Assembly: GCA_025738555.1 (NCBI GenBank)
Contig: JAOVFP010000012.1
Location: 3,720,001 to 3,784,000 of the forward strand
DNA from: Cyathus striatus
Lineage: Eukaryota > Basidiomycota > Agaricomycetes > Agaricales > Nidulariaceae
Direction of reading: 5' to 3'
DNA length: 64,000 nucleotides
Part shown: positions 1-13,126 of the stretch, in pieces
How positions within the stretch are numbered: the first letter of the stretch is position 1
Layout of the letters: each line of letters starts with the position of its first letter
Notes under the pieces: model-generated
Told to the model about the DNA's origin: nothing
Seen by the model: the letters and a program-made list of their open reading frames with translations, nothing else
The model's database searches: none
Translations under genes and position numbers: made by a program

Positions 1-106
1 AAATATCTGGGAAGAACATTAGAAATAGTAGTTGTATATACCTACATCCATTAATTTTGTAATTTCAACCACAATTTCATCGATTTCAAGCCCTATATTA
101 GTTTCT

Positions 107-212
107 CTGTACCTGTGTTCGCGACCCCCTGTGACGCGTGACCAAGCTGCTTAACTGTTCTGTTCATGGCCTGGTGTGACGCGTGACCGAACAGTTGGTC
201 GAAATGATATAG
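107..212 (+). repeat. Relic of the TA-flanked MITE family seen at 57.2 kb
   Basis: The stretch contains two copies of the internal motif TGTGACGCGTGA and ends in GAACAGTTGGTCGAAATGAT, which matches the right end of the intact element at 57225-57489 with a few substitutions, followed by TA. The left end is not recognisable beyond a CTGTACC at 107, so I read it as a truncated, mutated copy. Confidence 0.55.
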
Positions 213-2517
213 TATTCTAAACGTACTCTATGCAAATTCTGTGTTTAATTGTATTACGAGCGTACAAAGTACTACAAACTGTACCGGCTATGAATTTTGC
301 CGGTAAACCGGTAACCGGCGTCAAGCTGAGTGGTCTCGGCTCAATAGCTGCATCGATTTTTCACCACGCTCTTCTTGTCCCCACGCTTTCTACCACGGTC
401 CACCATCATCAACTGCCGTCTCGCTCTCTATTATGTCTCGCCGTTAACATCGCTCACTTTCGAAATTGCTAGCTCGAGTCCAATCCAATTCGTTCTAGTC
501 TTCAGTCCCAGTGAAAAAGCCATCTACTAGTATCTAATGACACATAGCGAGATATAAGCTCTATACACCATCTATTGTCATCTAGGAGCATATAGTCAAG
601 AACTAAAACAAATTCTTGGTTGTTGCACGCACTCAAATTCTTGACTCGTAGCCGAACTTTCGCTAAGCAAGGTCCATCAACGACGCAAAAGACTTTGGTA
701 ATTTTGGTTGGCATCCCCAACGTAAGTTCATCATTTCTCTAATATAACCGTGGCACTTCTCACAGAATGACTTCCTTTCTTTCTCTCCCACCAACGTTAC
801 ATGCGACTTCGCACATTTGCATTAAGTCCTCCCTTTCCTTTCAGCTCTATTGTGTCTCAAACACGGCATCCGAATTGCTCGAGGCCAGGAGGAAGGAACA
901 CTTGTAAGTCACAGTCCTTTCCATAAACCATGCCTTCTACGCTGACTCAGATGTGTTGTCAGTGTCGTGGTCGCCATATCGCTGTCGGAAGGAATCGAAA
1001 TGAGTGGACGCAGGAATGTCGCTTTCGGCGGGAGTTGGGGCGTGTTTGAGTTTGGCTGCAGCTGGTATGTGGTTCATTGACTCTGGGTATGTGCTTCGTC
1101 ACCGATGGTAGCCACATAGCAGATAGTATTACCGACATCTTGTGCATTCACGTAGTATGATAGTAGTAGTAGTGATTTAGTCCATAGGTAAATTAGATAT
1201 GTATCTCTAGCTGCATACATAATACATTTTTATTGGTTTAAATATCCCTCTTCAAAGCATATTCAATAAGTATTAGCCTAAATAATACAACTATATATAC
1301 ATAGACGAGATTACGTTGCACCTATATGTCGCTAGATGTCGCTAGATATTGCATATAGGGAAATCTGTCATTTTCTAAGCATTATACTAGCCTAGATGAG
1401 CTTTGAGCACGCTAGAAAAAAATCTAAATATTCTCCTTTTTCTATGCCTATCTAGCGATAGCTAGTCCCTTGATGTTACTAGACCAGACACGGCATCCTT
1501 AGATGGACTTTTCACTGGGCTTCAGTTCTCACGGAGACCATCGTCGAAGTGGGACTGTATTACATCTCCATCTCTCCGTGGATTAGTAAGTTAGGGTACT
1601 AGCGGCCTTACTAATATCATGGATCACCCTGTAGGAACGAATGGACATTCTAAATTCCAAGTCATACTTTTCATTCTGCCTTGGATAACGTATACTTGAC
1701 GTATAGTACTTATGTCAAACTCTAGAAGACGATAATCGGCGTCCGTACAATCAGCATTTGGATACTGAAGCTCGTTTGGAATACCTTCATCCGTGGTTAT
1801 GTCATTTGACTTATCGTGATAAGGAAGACAGCCTGATACAACATACTATATTTACCTTTGACCTGTTCCAAAAGCAACCTTCGAGATTGCGAATGAGAAA
1901 AAGCGTTCCTGTGACCTCCGCTCTATAGTAAGTACTAAGCAGTAAGTAAGTTCAAATTCAGCGTTGACGTGGTTTCAGCATCCCTAACATACCAGTCCTT
2001 CATTCGTGAAACATAGTTAATACCCTAAATGAAAATGACTTCAAAATGTATTGAATCCTGCTTTTTTCTCAGCGTTGAATTTCGGTCGCTCAGAAATCAG
2101 GCACATGCCGACCGTTTAGTATTTCGGGGAAGTAGGGTGAGTTCGTTATGTGAAATCTTGGCTTGATGACATCTTGCTTTCAAGTTTCAGCGCCTTTAGT
2201 CCAGTTTCCGTAGCTAACCAGGAAGTCATGCGTTGAATTCACCTAGAGCTTTAGGAAGTTAGACTGAGCTTACCATTCAATTTAAACCCTGATGTTACCG
2301 CGTGACAAAGTGACCAACACATTTCGGGATGATGTTCCTGGGCAATGTATGTATTAACGTAACCACTCCAAGTTGCCACCCCCTCCGAAATGATCTCAGA
2401 AGACTTGGTTAACGCAGCCGTTATATTTCCCTGAGACGGCGACAGTGGATATATAGGAACCCGTCGAGAGCTAGGTCCAGCCATCCCCCACCTCCACTTG
2501 AACTTTGAGAACTGGAA
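213..2517. other. Intergenic, no gene recognised
   Basis: Several short open frames occur on both strands, but none shows a recognisable motif or a plausible splice continuation. The last bases before 2518 are the promoter and leader of the downstream DUF6534 gene; the CT-rich stretch CCATCCCCCACCTCCACTTG is similar to the leader of its inverted paralogue at 16.6 kb. Confidence 0.5.
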
Positions 2518-4240
2518 ATGTCTCGCAACTCTACTACCCCAGTCGTTCCGGTTCCACCTGCTTTCATCAAGCAGTATGGAGCTCAGATGATCGCTACTCA
2601 GATCAACGCAACGTGAGCATTCAATTTTATTTGACCCCTTTCCATCTCATTTTCATACGGGTGTCTCGTAGGTTGTACGGTATTGGGTTGCTGATGGTCA
2701 TCCAGTATTTTGCTCGACATGGACGAAGGGATCCGTGGTTTGTCAAGGGCACAGTTGGCTTGTTGTGGTATGCATTATATGTTTAGTATTCCCCAGCGAA
2801 CAATTCTAATGAGACCGCAGTCTTCTCGCTACCTTGGAAACTATATTTACCGACCATCAAGCTTACGCAAACTTTGTATTGACTTTTGGACAGTATCCTT
2901 TGTTGAATACTATCGTCTGGTTAGTCAATTCTATAGCATCACTAGTTATTTTTTATTCTTACCCGCCTTATTCAATAGGTCTGTTTCCGTAAGTCTAGTA
3001 ATATGTAGTCAATGGATTGGATTACTGATCTGTCGTCATCGTGATAGGGGAAGTTCTTATTCGTGGTATGTAACATTGTATATTTCCATAACCACGACGT
3101 CCCTGACAAGCTACGTTTCTAGTATCTCACTTCGTTTGTTGCCCAAATATTCTTCGCTTGGTGCATTTGGATTGTGAGCCGAAGCTTGAGCATGCGTTAC
3201 CGCCTTCTTGTTGTTCCTGTAATTCTATTCGCAGCGATGCAAATCAGTACGTGCATGTATTCCTCAGGTGTGTTTGGCTTGACGTTTACGTCTTACCCTA
3301 GGCAGCGGAATTGGTGAGCTAGAGCAATATTTCTAAACAAGAAATGTATTAACATTTCTGCGAATAGTGCAAGTATTTTATATGGCTACCTCTGACAAAT
3401 TCTCTACACTTGGCGCGCTGAAATTCTGGAACATTGTACGTGGAAGGCCTAGTCTCATGTAGAAACTAACTGACTGATTGTAATTCAGAGGGTTACGGCA
3501 ATGCAGGGAGCTGGAACGGCAGCCTGCGATATCTTTATCACCATTTCTCTCATCCTGATTTTCCGTGCGACTGGTTCTGCTTCTCAAATGTATGTCGTTA
3601 CGGGTGTCAAAAGGATGTTCGGTTCTGATACTGTGTTTCCTCAGCAATGACAATTCTCTTACTAGCAAGATGGTCATGTATGCTCTCAACCGTGCTGTTG
3701 CCACTAGGTATGGATGGTGTTGTTCACTTTAGTTCATTATCGTGCTCATGCTGTCAATTAAAGTATCTGTGCAATTTTATATGTCGCTCTGGTATGTTTA
3801 CATTGATCCGCCTTGAGGTACGGCAATTAATGCTTTCACAACGTTGACAGTTTTATCGTAACATGGGGACGTACTACTTGTAAGGCGAATCGTTATTATA
3901 CTCAAGGATCCCATCTAATACACATTTTAGCATGGTACCATGCTTAGCATCAACCCACCTCAATGTTTTGTCGGTTACCAGTCTGTAAGTGTCAATGTTT
4001 AACTGATATATATTTTGAATCTTACGTCGCAATTTCAGTTTGATGTCGAGGGAGCCCCTCCGTGAAGCAATCGACCGCACCATCAACCAATCCGAATCTA
4101 CCAGGCTTGATGTTGCAACTCTGGTACGACGAGTAACGATATCCGCTGAAAACTTAAAATGGTAGCTTACGTATAATCATCAGGTTAAGGACTCTGACAA
4201 TTTGTCGAAAACTGTATCTGGTGGTTCTTCCAATGTTTAA
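2518..4240 (+). CDS. DUF6534-type seven-helix membrane protein, copy 1 (15 exons)
   Basis: Integral membrane protein of the DUF6534 family that is greatly expanded in Agaricomycetes; the role of the family is unknown to me. I built the model by following GT-AG introns and comparing with the inverted copy at 14.9-16.6 kb. Exons are 95, 96, 99, 10, 18, 124, 12, 68, 101, 63, 28, 29, 54, 85 and 57 nt, total 939 nt, giving 312 residues. It starts MSRNSTTPVVPVP and shows about seven hydrophobic segments (near residues 32-46, 55-72, 104-128, 133-158, 178-200, 215-230 and 235-255). Family hallmarks are LYGIGLLMVIQYF near the start, FVAQIFFAWCIW in the middle and a late THLNVLSVTSLLMSRE. Exons 4, 5 and 7 are micro-exons of 10, 18 and 12 nt, and the same small exons are recognisable in the paralogue. 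The tail is short and polar. No lesion is visible, so I take it as functional. Confidence 0.85.
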
Positions 4241-5053
4241 GAGTTGAAATGTTTCCTGAAGTCCAATATATTCGCTATTCATTTTGTCTTGTTTTCATGA
4301 TACTTATTGTTTCGTTACATTGTGCCAAATGTCTTTGTAGTTATGACCATATATATAAATGATATTGTCGGTGTTGACAACTTTGAAGTTTTCCGGAATC
4401 CATTGACACTTCTATTGAAAGCACTGTTCTTGCTATTCTAGTGCTATTCTATGTAAGGCTGAAGGATAACAATTGTACATGGAGTATAAATGACTGCAAT
4501 CTCCAACCTTAGTGTCTATAGCTACCGAAATTTCTGGAAGACTGCGTTCTCGACTCTCGAGCAAGGCAACGGAGCTGGATTCGGAAGATCGTGTCACATG
4601 CATAAATTACTTGGCATCAAACGGACCGTGTGAATAATTTTGATTCTCGCCGGCCCTATTCCTATATATAGTGATATGGTCACTTGAGCTCGCCTCTTGT
4701 TTCTGCTTCACGCTGATTGTAAATGCAGCGCTGGTGCGAAATCTGCAAAGACGGATTGCAATTGCCAATTTTCTGCCATTAAAGCATGAAGATGTCTTGG
4801 CAGCATAAAATTTTATAAGAACAGTGAAAATTACGGTTGTCACTGTCTTTTCTCCCAAATTTCCCATAATGTTCGCCGCCCGTACCACATTCTACAGTAA
4901 GAGTCCGTGCTTTCAGCGCATAATTCAATAACACCAATTTTTATAGGTTTGGTCTTGTTCTTATATCTCCCAGACTGTGTTTGGGAGCTTGACGGCTACC
5001 TTTAATGGATGGTCCCCTTATCAACGTATGGGAATAGACATAATTTACATATA
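4241..5053. other. Intergenic between DUF6534 copy 1 and a MITE
   Basis: 3' flank of the DUF6534 gene. A 93-codon open frame on - (4607-4888) has no recognisable motif and no obvious splice partners; I do not call it a gene. Confidence 0.4.
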
Positions 5054-5736
5054 CAGTCGCTCACCGGTCACTGGGACGCCGAAATCTCTGAGTGTGTTTA
5101 AAGACATTAGGTCTACTTTACGGCAGTTTTTTTTTCACACAAATATATATAATGATTATATCTATGATATGTGAGAAGCATATACAAATACCTTTAGAAG
5201 CTATCGAAAAATTCAACTATCTATAAAATGTCTGTTATCAGCTCGTTCCCACTCAATGGGACAATCACATCACATGTACAATGTACTAAATTAGGGAAAT
5301 GTAGTGATACGCGAAAGGTTATGTAATCGAAACCGTCGGGTGGTGGTTGCCTGTACGTCGGACTTAAACCCAAATATGGCGTGATGTGACAGGGTGTGTC
5401 TTATCTCCCCGTTTCTACTCTTCAGCATCGCTATTTTTTCTCTTTCTAACATTTTTCATTGCTCATTCGCATACTATGATATATAGATAAATTTTATACA
5501 ACATATTACTGTCTTTTCCATTCCGATTTCTTTGGGAGAGATACCCCCTTTGTTAGGTCCTTTGTAACTGATTTATGAACAGACTGTTGGTGTAGTAGTA
5601 AAATAATAACAGAACTATGTAGTGGTATATAAGGTCTACTAAATACAAAAAAATTGGAACATATCAGTGAGAAATTGTTGAGTAAATGAGGTTTGTCCCA
5701 TTGAGTGGTGGTGTCCCATTGACCGGTAAGCGACTG
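5054..5736. mobile_element. 683-bp MITE with TA target duplication
   Basis: The left end starts CAGTCGCTCACCGGTCACTG and the reverse complement of the right end starts CAGTCGCTTACCGGTCAATG. Over 27 bases the ends differ at three positions. TA flanks both sides (5052-5053 and 5737-5738), the target duplication used by Tc1/mariner/pogo elements. No coding capacity is visible, so it is a non-autonomous derivative. Two of the three end differences are of the C-to-T or G-to-A type. Confidence 0.75.
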
Positions 5737-6178
5737 TAGACGCGTACGCTTAACTCGAACTTCGATAGTTTATTTTGGAATTGTAGTCGTTGGATTTTCA
5801 GTTCCGTCCTGGATATGCGCCAGCATCTTGTGATTCCCATCGCCATCACCTGACCAGAGTTACTTAAATCATATCCTTGCAGGTTATCCTACAATAACTG
5901 GCCGACGTCAACACATTTACTCACTAAAGCTTCCGTGCACTTCTACTCCTACGTGACGTTATCTCTTATATGGATAGGCGAGTCAAAATGCTTGCCTACT
6001 TATAATCATAATATGCTAATCTAAACTCAGCACTCACGATAATGACTTTCACACCAACACCCTACGAATGTAACTTCGAAGCATATTGGTTTTATTCCTT
6101 TATTCAAGCAATCCATTGTAATATATATGCCGTAACGATTTCTTTACATGAAACTGTGATGACTTTAAAATAACTCAT
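5737..6178. other. Intergenic, 3' flank of the aldo-keto reductase
   Basis: No gene, repeat or RNA recognised in this AT-rich stretch. Confidence 0.4.
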
Positions 6179-7658
6179 TTAGTTTGTTATAGGGCGGATA
6201 GGCTGCGGTAATGAAACTCGGTCGATATTCCCACTTGCAGTAAGATATATCGAATATTCAGTTCCGTTTCCCTGACGTCATTTGTCTAGCATGATTGCCG
6301 ATTCGAAAACAAAATTTACTTACAGTCATGTAATGAGGGAATCCTGGCTCAAAGGGAACCACGCTTTCCAAGTAACGGATTTGTTCCGCACTAAGTGAAA
6401 TATCAAGTGCTTCGACATTCGCAAGAAGTTGCTCGACCTTCTTTCCTCCGATGATAGGAAATACATAAGGAGCTTTTTGCATCACATATGCGATTGCAAC
6501 TGTTGAAAAGCCGTTCATACGCCGTAGCTAGCTGCAAGACGAAAAGTGGACGTACCTGAAGTAATACTTTTCGCTCCGACTTCGTTGGCGACTTTTTCCA
6601 GAGCACGCGATCCAGCTTTTTCGACTTCGGATCTTTCCCATTCCGGACCTCTGAAGGTACGTCCTTTCTCTCCTGTTTGGCGTCTGCGTTCCTCTTCAGC
6701 GTCTGTCCGTAGTTTTCCGCCTGCTAGGACATTCCATGGAGCAAGTGCCATTCCTACGTCATGCGATGTAAAGAATCAATCCATCATTGATAAATGTTAA
6801 GTACCTTGATCGCGAGCCATAGGGATAATTTCTCTTTCAAAAGAGCGATCCAAGATGTTCCACGAGCCTTGGTACACCGAGAATGGTGTAAGACCGTGAT
6901 CACGAGCGTATTGGTTGGCTTTGGCTACCACCCACGCAGGTGTATCTGAGATACCCTGTTGAAGTTACCACATTCATGTAAGGTTTGAACTAAGAAGCTA
7001 AGAGAGTCTATCCACATACCAAATACAAAACTTTCCCCTGAAGAACGACGGTATGTAGAGCTCTCATTACCTCTTCTACACTTGTGACAAAGTCCCATAA
7101 GTGTACGTAGAACAGGTCTATGTACGTTGTGCGTAGTTTCTTGAGAGATGCGTTGAGAGACATATTGAGCGACTTCGAACTGTTTCCGACAAACAGGATT
7201 TTCTGCTGGATAGAGGGATCTCTACCTTTGTAATTCGAGGTATACTGAAAGAAATAAGTCTGTTATGGATTTTTCAACTGTAAGTTACAAATACAAACCT
7301 TTGTTGCAAGAAAGAGCTGATCTCTAATGCCCCTTTTCTCGGCCCATTCGCCAATAAACAGTTCGGAAGCCTCATCTTGACTGTGACTACATCAGTAAAT
7401 GCATTTCGAGGAGAATAGTGCTTACTAGAAGTTAGCCGTATCAATAAAGTTACCTCCGTTATCGAAATACGCATCTAGCAGTTTGAAACTGTCCTCCTTA
7501 GAGCAGGCCCCAACTCCTACATCACCCCATTTATCTCCAATGCTTCCACCTCCGAGTTGTAATGGAGAAACGTGGACACCAGCAGTGGGTGACAAAAGGC
7601 GATATCGTCCAAGTTTGCTTGGTGGTGGAGCAGCTGGTGCGAATAGTTTGGCTGACAT
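6179..7658 (-). CDS. Aldo-keto reductase, aryl-alcohol dehydrogenase-like (7 exons)
   Basis: NADPH-dependent cytosolic oxidoreductase of the aldo-keto reductase superfamily, in the fungal branch with aryl-alcohol dehydrogenases and norsolorinic-acid reductase-like enzymes; likely substrates are aromatic aldehydes or ketones (inference from family). Exons on - are 7658-7426, 7386-7299, 7244-7020, 6955-6805, 6753-6556, 6499-6324 and 6271-6179, total 1164 nt and 387 residues, a normal family length. The start [15 protein letters not shown] precedes the barrel. The catalytic tetrad is visible: Asp in [11 protein letters not shown] with its Tyr, Lys in LFLATKYT and His in LFYVHLWD. A late [20 protein letters not shown] corresponds to the cofactor-binding C-terminal motif, and the tail FPHYMTGNGTEY to FDRxxLPxPIRP is typical of the fungal group. 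No lesion seen. Neighbours are unrelated membrane-protein genes. Confidence 0.93.
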
Positions 7659-10600
7659 TCTAGTAATGGTGCTGTGTTTTAAAGTTATAGTAGTGAGTAC
7701 TTGCACATTGTCTTTTATAACATAGACTTTGTTAGGTTATTTATAAGTAAGAATATTAGAAAGCTGCTCACAAATCTTCTCTCGGTGAGTAGTGCTTCCC
7801 GTCTCTAGAATTACAAAGCGATTTCCCGAAAGCGATCGGGAATCGTGGGGTGGTTCTAAGGGAGCTCCTAATAAGTACGTGGAAAATACGCTCGTCATAT
7901 TTTCGTGTAATTCCAAAGGACGTAAAGGCTTAATATATAGGGAAAGATAAATGGTCTGAACAATACCACATGTTGTGTATCGTGCGAATGATTTGCAATC
8001 GCCATCGAAGAGCATTCATACGTTTTCAGATGCATAAATAGCAAGCGGTTTGACCTCCTAAAGACGTTTGCAGAGATTCAAATAACAGTTTAAAGGGGGA
8101 TCCAAAAAGACGACGAACTTTTTCATACAAGATTAGCTCACCTTTAGCAACAAGGTGATATATTAAAAGATGGTGAGCGCTAATATCAGCGTTACATTGA
8201 ATCTGACATGAATAATCATACAAACGCATTCAAACTTGTGTTTGAATTGGGGTCTGGCGTCATATCTAAGAAGTGCTTTTGGCTCGCCGGATGAGGACGT
8301 GGCGTGGTCGGTTCCGAATGTTGCTTTGGTTGCACTGCGATGATTTTCCTTGTGTGATTGATGGCGAGGTGTTGTTGGTTTTTGGAGCTATTTTGGCGCT
8401 TAGAGATGTGCCTGGCAATATGTTCAATTAATGAATCTTATTAGTAGTGTACCTAGATGTATGTAATCGGTAATAAACTATCGGAGACCGTAGGCTGAGC
8501 TCTGTGCGTAGGCTATGATACCCAGAAAGGAACTGATGGTGCGAGGAGCCGGTGTGTAATGCCAGCCTGATGATTGAGCCTGTGGAGATGCACAAGACTG
8601 GACAGAGAGTCACGACAATCGACTGAAAGACTATGCGCCAGAGGGACAGAGGTACAACTTGCTTGGAGGCGAGGTTGCTACCGGTCCCGCACGAGATATG
8701 GCAGTGTGATAGGAAGCTTGAACTCTTTGTCAGTGCGCTGTAGGATCCAAGCTCCAGGAGAAGAACTCGACACTAGACCTGCGTTGGCTGGTGAAATTAC
8801 AAGGAGCTCGAGGGGTCTAATAAGGCGGGAGTACGATAAAGCAGAGAGCACAATGTATGGGTTCAGCGGGAGGGGTGATACAAATGGTCCCGCAGCGACG
8901 AACAGAATGCCTAGCTGCACTGAGTCCAAGACAGATCCACGAGGCACGCACAGGCAGGTACGATATTCGCTAACACCGATGGTTGGTGAAAGCCAGATAT
9001 CACGGGTGCACCACCGACAATATAATCAACGAGCCTTAAGTTAGTCAAAGTGTATCTGCACGGGTACTTGGAGATAAGTATGCTCTCGCTCCACGTGACA
9101 AGGGTCAGTCCGAAAGGCTCCATTAGGTACTTACAGTAAAGGTATGAACGCGGAAAAGAGCAGAAAGTCAAGTCCTGTGGAAAGAGATGCTGAGTACGCC
9201 ACTATAGTCCTACAGAAACGGGGAGACAGTAACCTAGACAAGAAAGTGGCTGTACTTGCGCTGGTACATCATCTAATGCGAGATTCCGCGACGAGCGAAC
9301 AACGGTCCGGGTTCGTAGTAAGCTGTGGTAAGTTGCCGAGTGCTTGGGAGTGAAGCTGCCGCCTGCTACCTGCCGCCGGTACATCACGGTACGCGGGGTA
9401 CGCGAGGTAACCATATGTCCATAACCGCAGCGCGTAGATCATGTGAGACGTAAGACATCCTGCGCAAAGAAAGTGAAGATGTTATCATAGTCCGTCAGCG
9501 AAGGTGAGAGTGTTTCGATCCGTCGTCACCCACGTCACCCACGTCGTCCGACTCGTAGCTGAGGCCCGTAGAAACACAAGTTGCTTAACCCAGATCAACA
9601 CCATATATCATCTGGACTCTGGACATATACGATGAGTATATGAATGAGAACATTCTCCACCTCAGTAACAAAGTGCGGTACCAAAGGTACCGGTCAAATG
9701 AATGAAAGAGCTTCATGAGTGTCTTGAGGATATCACGTGACTGGAGCTGGTAGAAGTGTTTCTCAGTCAGATGTACCGACACGGAGTCCCGGATAGGAGA
9801 ATAACAATGCATGGATTCCGGGATGAGATTATAGACGCGCGTACCGAGTTAAGTATGCAGCGACGACTCGGATGAGACAGTTCAGGGACGAAAAACAGGT
9901 GCACTCCATCTGACTGGCTACGGACGGGTGTCCGATGAGCTGTTGCTCTCGGACCAAGATACAGTTGCTTTCGCTGAGGAACGACGGTTGTATATACTCG
10001 CCACCTCGTATAGCAGTACCAGGAAACCAGAGTCTTGACAATGCGCAGAAAGTGCCGGGGTTGTAACTGTGGCGTATGTGAAAGAAGGCCCTGGAAATGA
10101 GTTTTAAGATGCGATGTGATGGACAATACGCGTTATCCGAGCCAACGAAGAACGGCCCCTAAATAGCTGAATGCGTACGTTTACTTGAGGATATAGTCTC
10201 CCAGTAGCCTCGTTAACGAGGTGCAGGCATAGTCCTGGTCCAGCGATGAAATCGATGTCACGTGATTGATAGGAAAGGCACCAGCCGGGCTCAGGCCACA
10301 CCGTGATGAATCGTTACGAATTGGACTCGAGAGAGCAAGATACAATGATACTGCGAAGCTGTGTGATCCCGCATCGATGAGCTGAGAAAGCCTCGGTGGG
10401 TTACAGCTCTGGGATCAACAGTGGCATTATAAGTAGTACGACAGCTTGAAAAGCAGCTGATGTGTATCAACGCATACCTCATCAAGTCCAGTCGTTGTAA
10501 TGAGAACTCGTGGTGTGCTCGAACGATGTACGAGCTGTACTCGTGAGGATATGCATCTTGCTGGAGCGTAGGTACCGGGAAGAATCAGCATGCAGCTCGT

Positions 10601-10732
10601 GAGACGTGAAACTCGTCAAGTAGGGACGGAAATAAGAAATGTCGGGGGTTAGCCTAGGCTATGTTGTCCATGTGTTACTGTGATCGCAGTACCATCCTTG
10701 TTAAATTTGAACGTAGGTTTCTGACCGAGACG
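7659..10732. other. Long intergenic tract, relatively CpG-rich, no gene recognised
   Basis: Open frames here (for example 8574-9044 on +) are compositionally odd, lack motifs and overlap on both strands, so I treat them as chance. RTCACGTGAY-like boxes occur at 9734 and 10259, and a partial one (CCACGTGAC) at 9092, all near the bHLH consensus. A non-coding transcript or a distant regulatory region is possible but not shown. Confidence 0.4.
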
Positions 10733-11370
10733 CAATGGATGTCACGTGATTCCGACGAAAAAGGTTTAACTTGAACTAACCCTCATATGGCGGGGAGAGG
10801 AAGGCGAAGGGAGCGGGTGTACCGTACGGAGTACGATGGGCGGAGTTTTGGTGACCAGCAGAGCTAGAGGGCTGCGGCCACAATAGAGTTCCGACTTGGT
10901 TCCGACCTAGCTAGTACTACTGCCTGCATGGATGGGTCAGTGCAGAGCAACACATGCGGGACGAATGGGAGAGGGAGAGAGAGAGCAGCACTAAACGAAG
11001 AAGTGCCTGTGCCAGGGATAGAAGGAGGTCGTTGTAACTTGGATGGATGAGATAGATGTCACGTGATTCCAACGAACAGAGGTTCTTTCATTTGAACAAG
11101 AGCTAGTGTGAGTATGACCGGTAGAAGACGAAGAAGAGGGAGAGGCAGAGGGGGGTACGGAGTGTGATGAGCATAGTTGTAGTGACCAGCAGAGCTGAAA
11201 AGTTGAAATGGAGGATTTGGCCCCTGCTCCGTGACATGAGTCTCATTCTGCGGTGATTGTAAGACTGTGCACGATGGAACTGCGATGAAAAGGATGGGCA
11301 GATAGGACCGAGTGTACATATGGCGCTGCTGCCTGAATGGATGATAAGCAGCGGGCACAGCGTACGCGGG
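10733..11370 (+). repeat. Diverged tandem duplication (period about 317 bp) anchored on GTCACGTGATTCC
   Basis: Two units can be aligned by eye, beginning at 10741 and 11058. Both start GTCACGTGATTCC, continue with a purine-rich GAAGG/GAGAGG block, share GTGACCAGCAGAGCT (10851 and 11191 regions) and contain a CTGCCTGNATGGATG segment. They have diverged strongly by substitutions and small indels, so the duplication is old. No coding potential is conserved between units. Confidence 0.6.
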
Positions 11371-13126
11371 GTATAGTGGCAGCACTTGCACTTGTATTAC
11401 ACATTCTGCACGAAGTGATAGTATTCCTGCTGGGCCGTAGTCGAAAGAATTATAAGTGGTATGCGACCAGACACGATGATCGAGTTTCGATTGTTGATCA
11501 TGATGCTGAGCCTGGGGCCGGGAAGATTTGTTAGGCTTGAGCTTGAACTCGAAGGCTGCTAGCTGGTTGGATAGGTAGGTTTAGAGCGGGACACGATGCT
11601 GGATACGTTCTACGTGGGGTACTACGCAGTACGCAGTGCGTGGTTGGGGAACGGTAGTGTCGATGGGATGCATGGTCGTGTGTATAGTGTAGTCCCGTAT
11701 CAGCTGAACAGTGTAGAGTAGACCTGGTGGGCGTAGGGCGTACCGGTTGATGCGGATGTGGGTGCGATGATGATGTTGGGCTATTCCCAGTGTATACATG
11801 GGCTTCTCGAGAAAGTGCCTTCATCAGCGTCAACGTTGACTGAGCAGCACGAGCACATTGACAACGCACGATCTCGAGGACACACCGAGTCGGACGGGCA
11901 GCAGCTAGATATGAACGAAATGTATAAGCAGGGACGAGGAGATATGAAAACCTAGCAACAAACACGTACCCTACCCCGCACCCAAAAATGATTAATGAAC
12001 ACCACATTATGTCCGCCCTCATTACCCCGTCCCACGACATTCATTTCAAGCAAGCGCAAGACGCCGTCTGTTCTCGTTATTGTGTTGACCCACCGACCAT
12101 CCGACGAACCGAAAGACGCGCATTACAGTGAATAAGCCGTATGAGACCGTTCTATGCCGTCGTCAGTTGACCACATAGTGTAATCCTGGATGGATGGATG
12201 GATGGATGGGAAAGATGAGTGAGCGGAATGAGTATGATGGGCTGACGAACTATTAACTCCGACGGATGGCCAGGATCAATGGATGCGCATTTGCCGTTTC
12301 CTCCCGACTCTTAGTCTTTGGGTATGGTATGAAATTCTGATTTCTACCCCGCGTATCCGGTTCTATCGCTTTCTTCCATACATCTATCGATGCATAGGAA
12401 GAGGGTGTGTCTAAACATATCGAAAACGAGTTCGTTTGTGTCCCTTCCATCCATCCATCATGGAGGGAAGGGAAGAACCAAGATGCGTACCGTAAGAATC
12501 ACCCTCTCTCTCTCCGAGGACCAACCATGTTCAGGGATCTGCGAAACTAACTCAACTCTGCTAAGATATATTTAGATACAGGATGTGTTCGTCATCGGAA
12601 TCGGATCTGACGGCTTTTGGACCGGGGCAGGTTGTACCCTTGACTCATCCAGGATATTCGTATTACTTGATTTCTGTCCCGTTCTATAGGGTTCTTTCGG
12701 CGCTCTGGAGGGGTTACGGTCTGGTTCGAACTTGTGTAAGCAGAGCAGAGGAAAGTGGCTGAGCCAGCTAAAGAGAGGAGGGGAAACGTACGGTATCTAC
12801 TACGGCGGGACTCGAGTCGAGGAGGACAGAAGGGACGAACGACGTCGTCACACCGTACGATCTCAACGATCACAATGAACTCCACATGCCGAATCCGAAT
12901 CCGAATCCGACTCACCACGCACCCCACTCCGATCCGTATTCCATCTATGAACATCCCAGAAACTTCCGTCCGCCGTCCGGCCTGGCCAGTCTTATAAATG
13001 CACTTATCATACCCCGTCCTCTGCCTTCTTTCCTCTACCAGCTCTTCGTTCATCCATTCAGCTGATTGTTGCCTTACCTGCAACCCACCCTTCCTCTTCG
13101 ACTTGTGTCGTGCTTGAAGTTCTGCA
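11371..13126. other. Intergenic with simple repeats upstream of the MARVEL-like gene
   Basis: A (TGGA)n run lies at about 12188-12210 and a (CCGAAT)n run at about 12892-12912. Long open frames on - (11531-12040 and 12592-13167) are low-complexity or Arg-rich and overlap the simple repeats and the promoter of the next gene, so I do not call them. The pyrimidine-rich stretch directly before 13127 suits a fungal core promoter. Confidence 0.45.

Noticed and set aside
8574..9044. 156-codon open frame on +
   Set aside because: Arg/Ser/Gly-rich, no domain, overlapped by open frames on -, no intron structure typical of neighbouring genes.
11531..12040. 169-codon open frame on -
   Set aside because: His/Thr/Pro-rich low-complexity translation with no recognisable motif.
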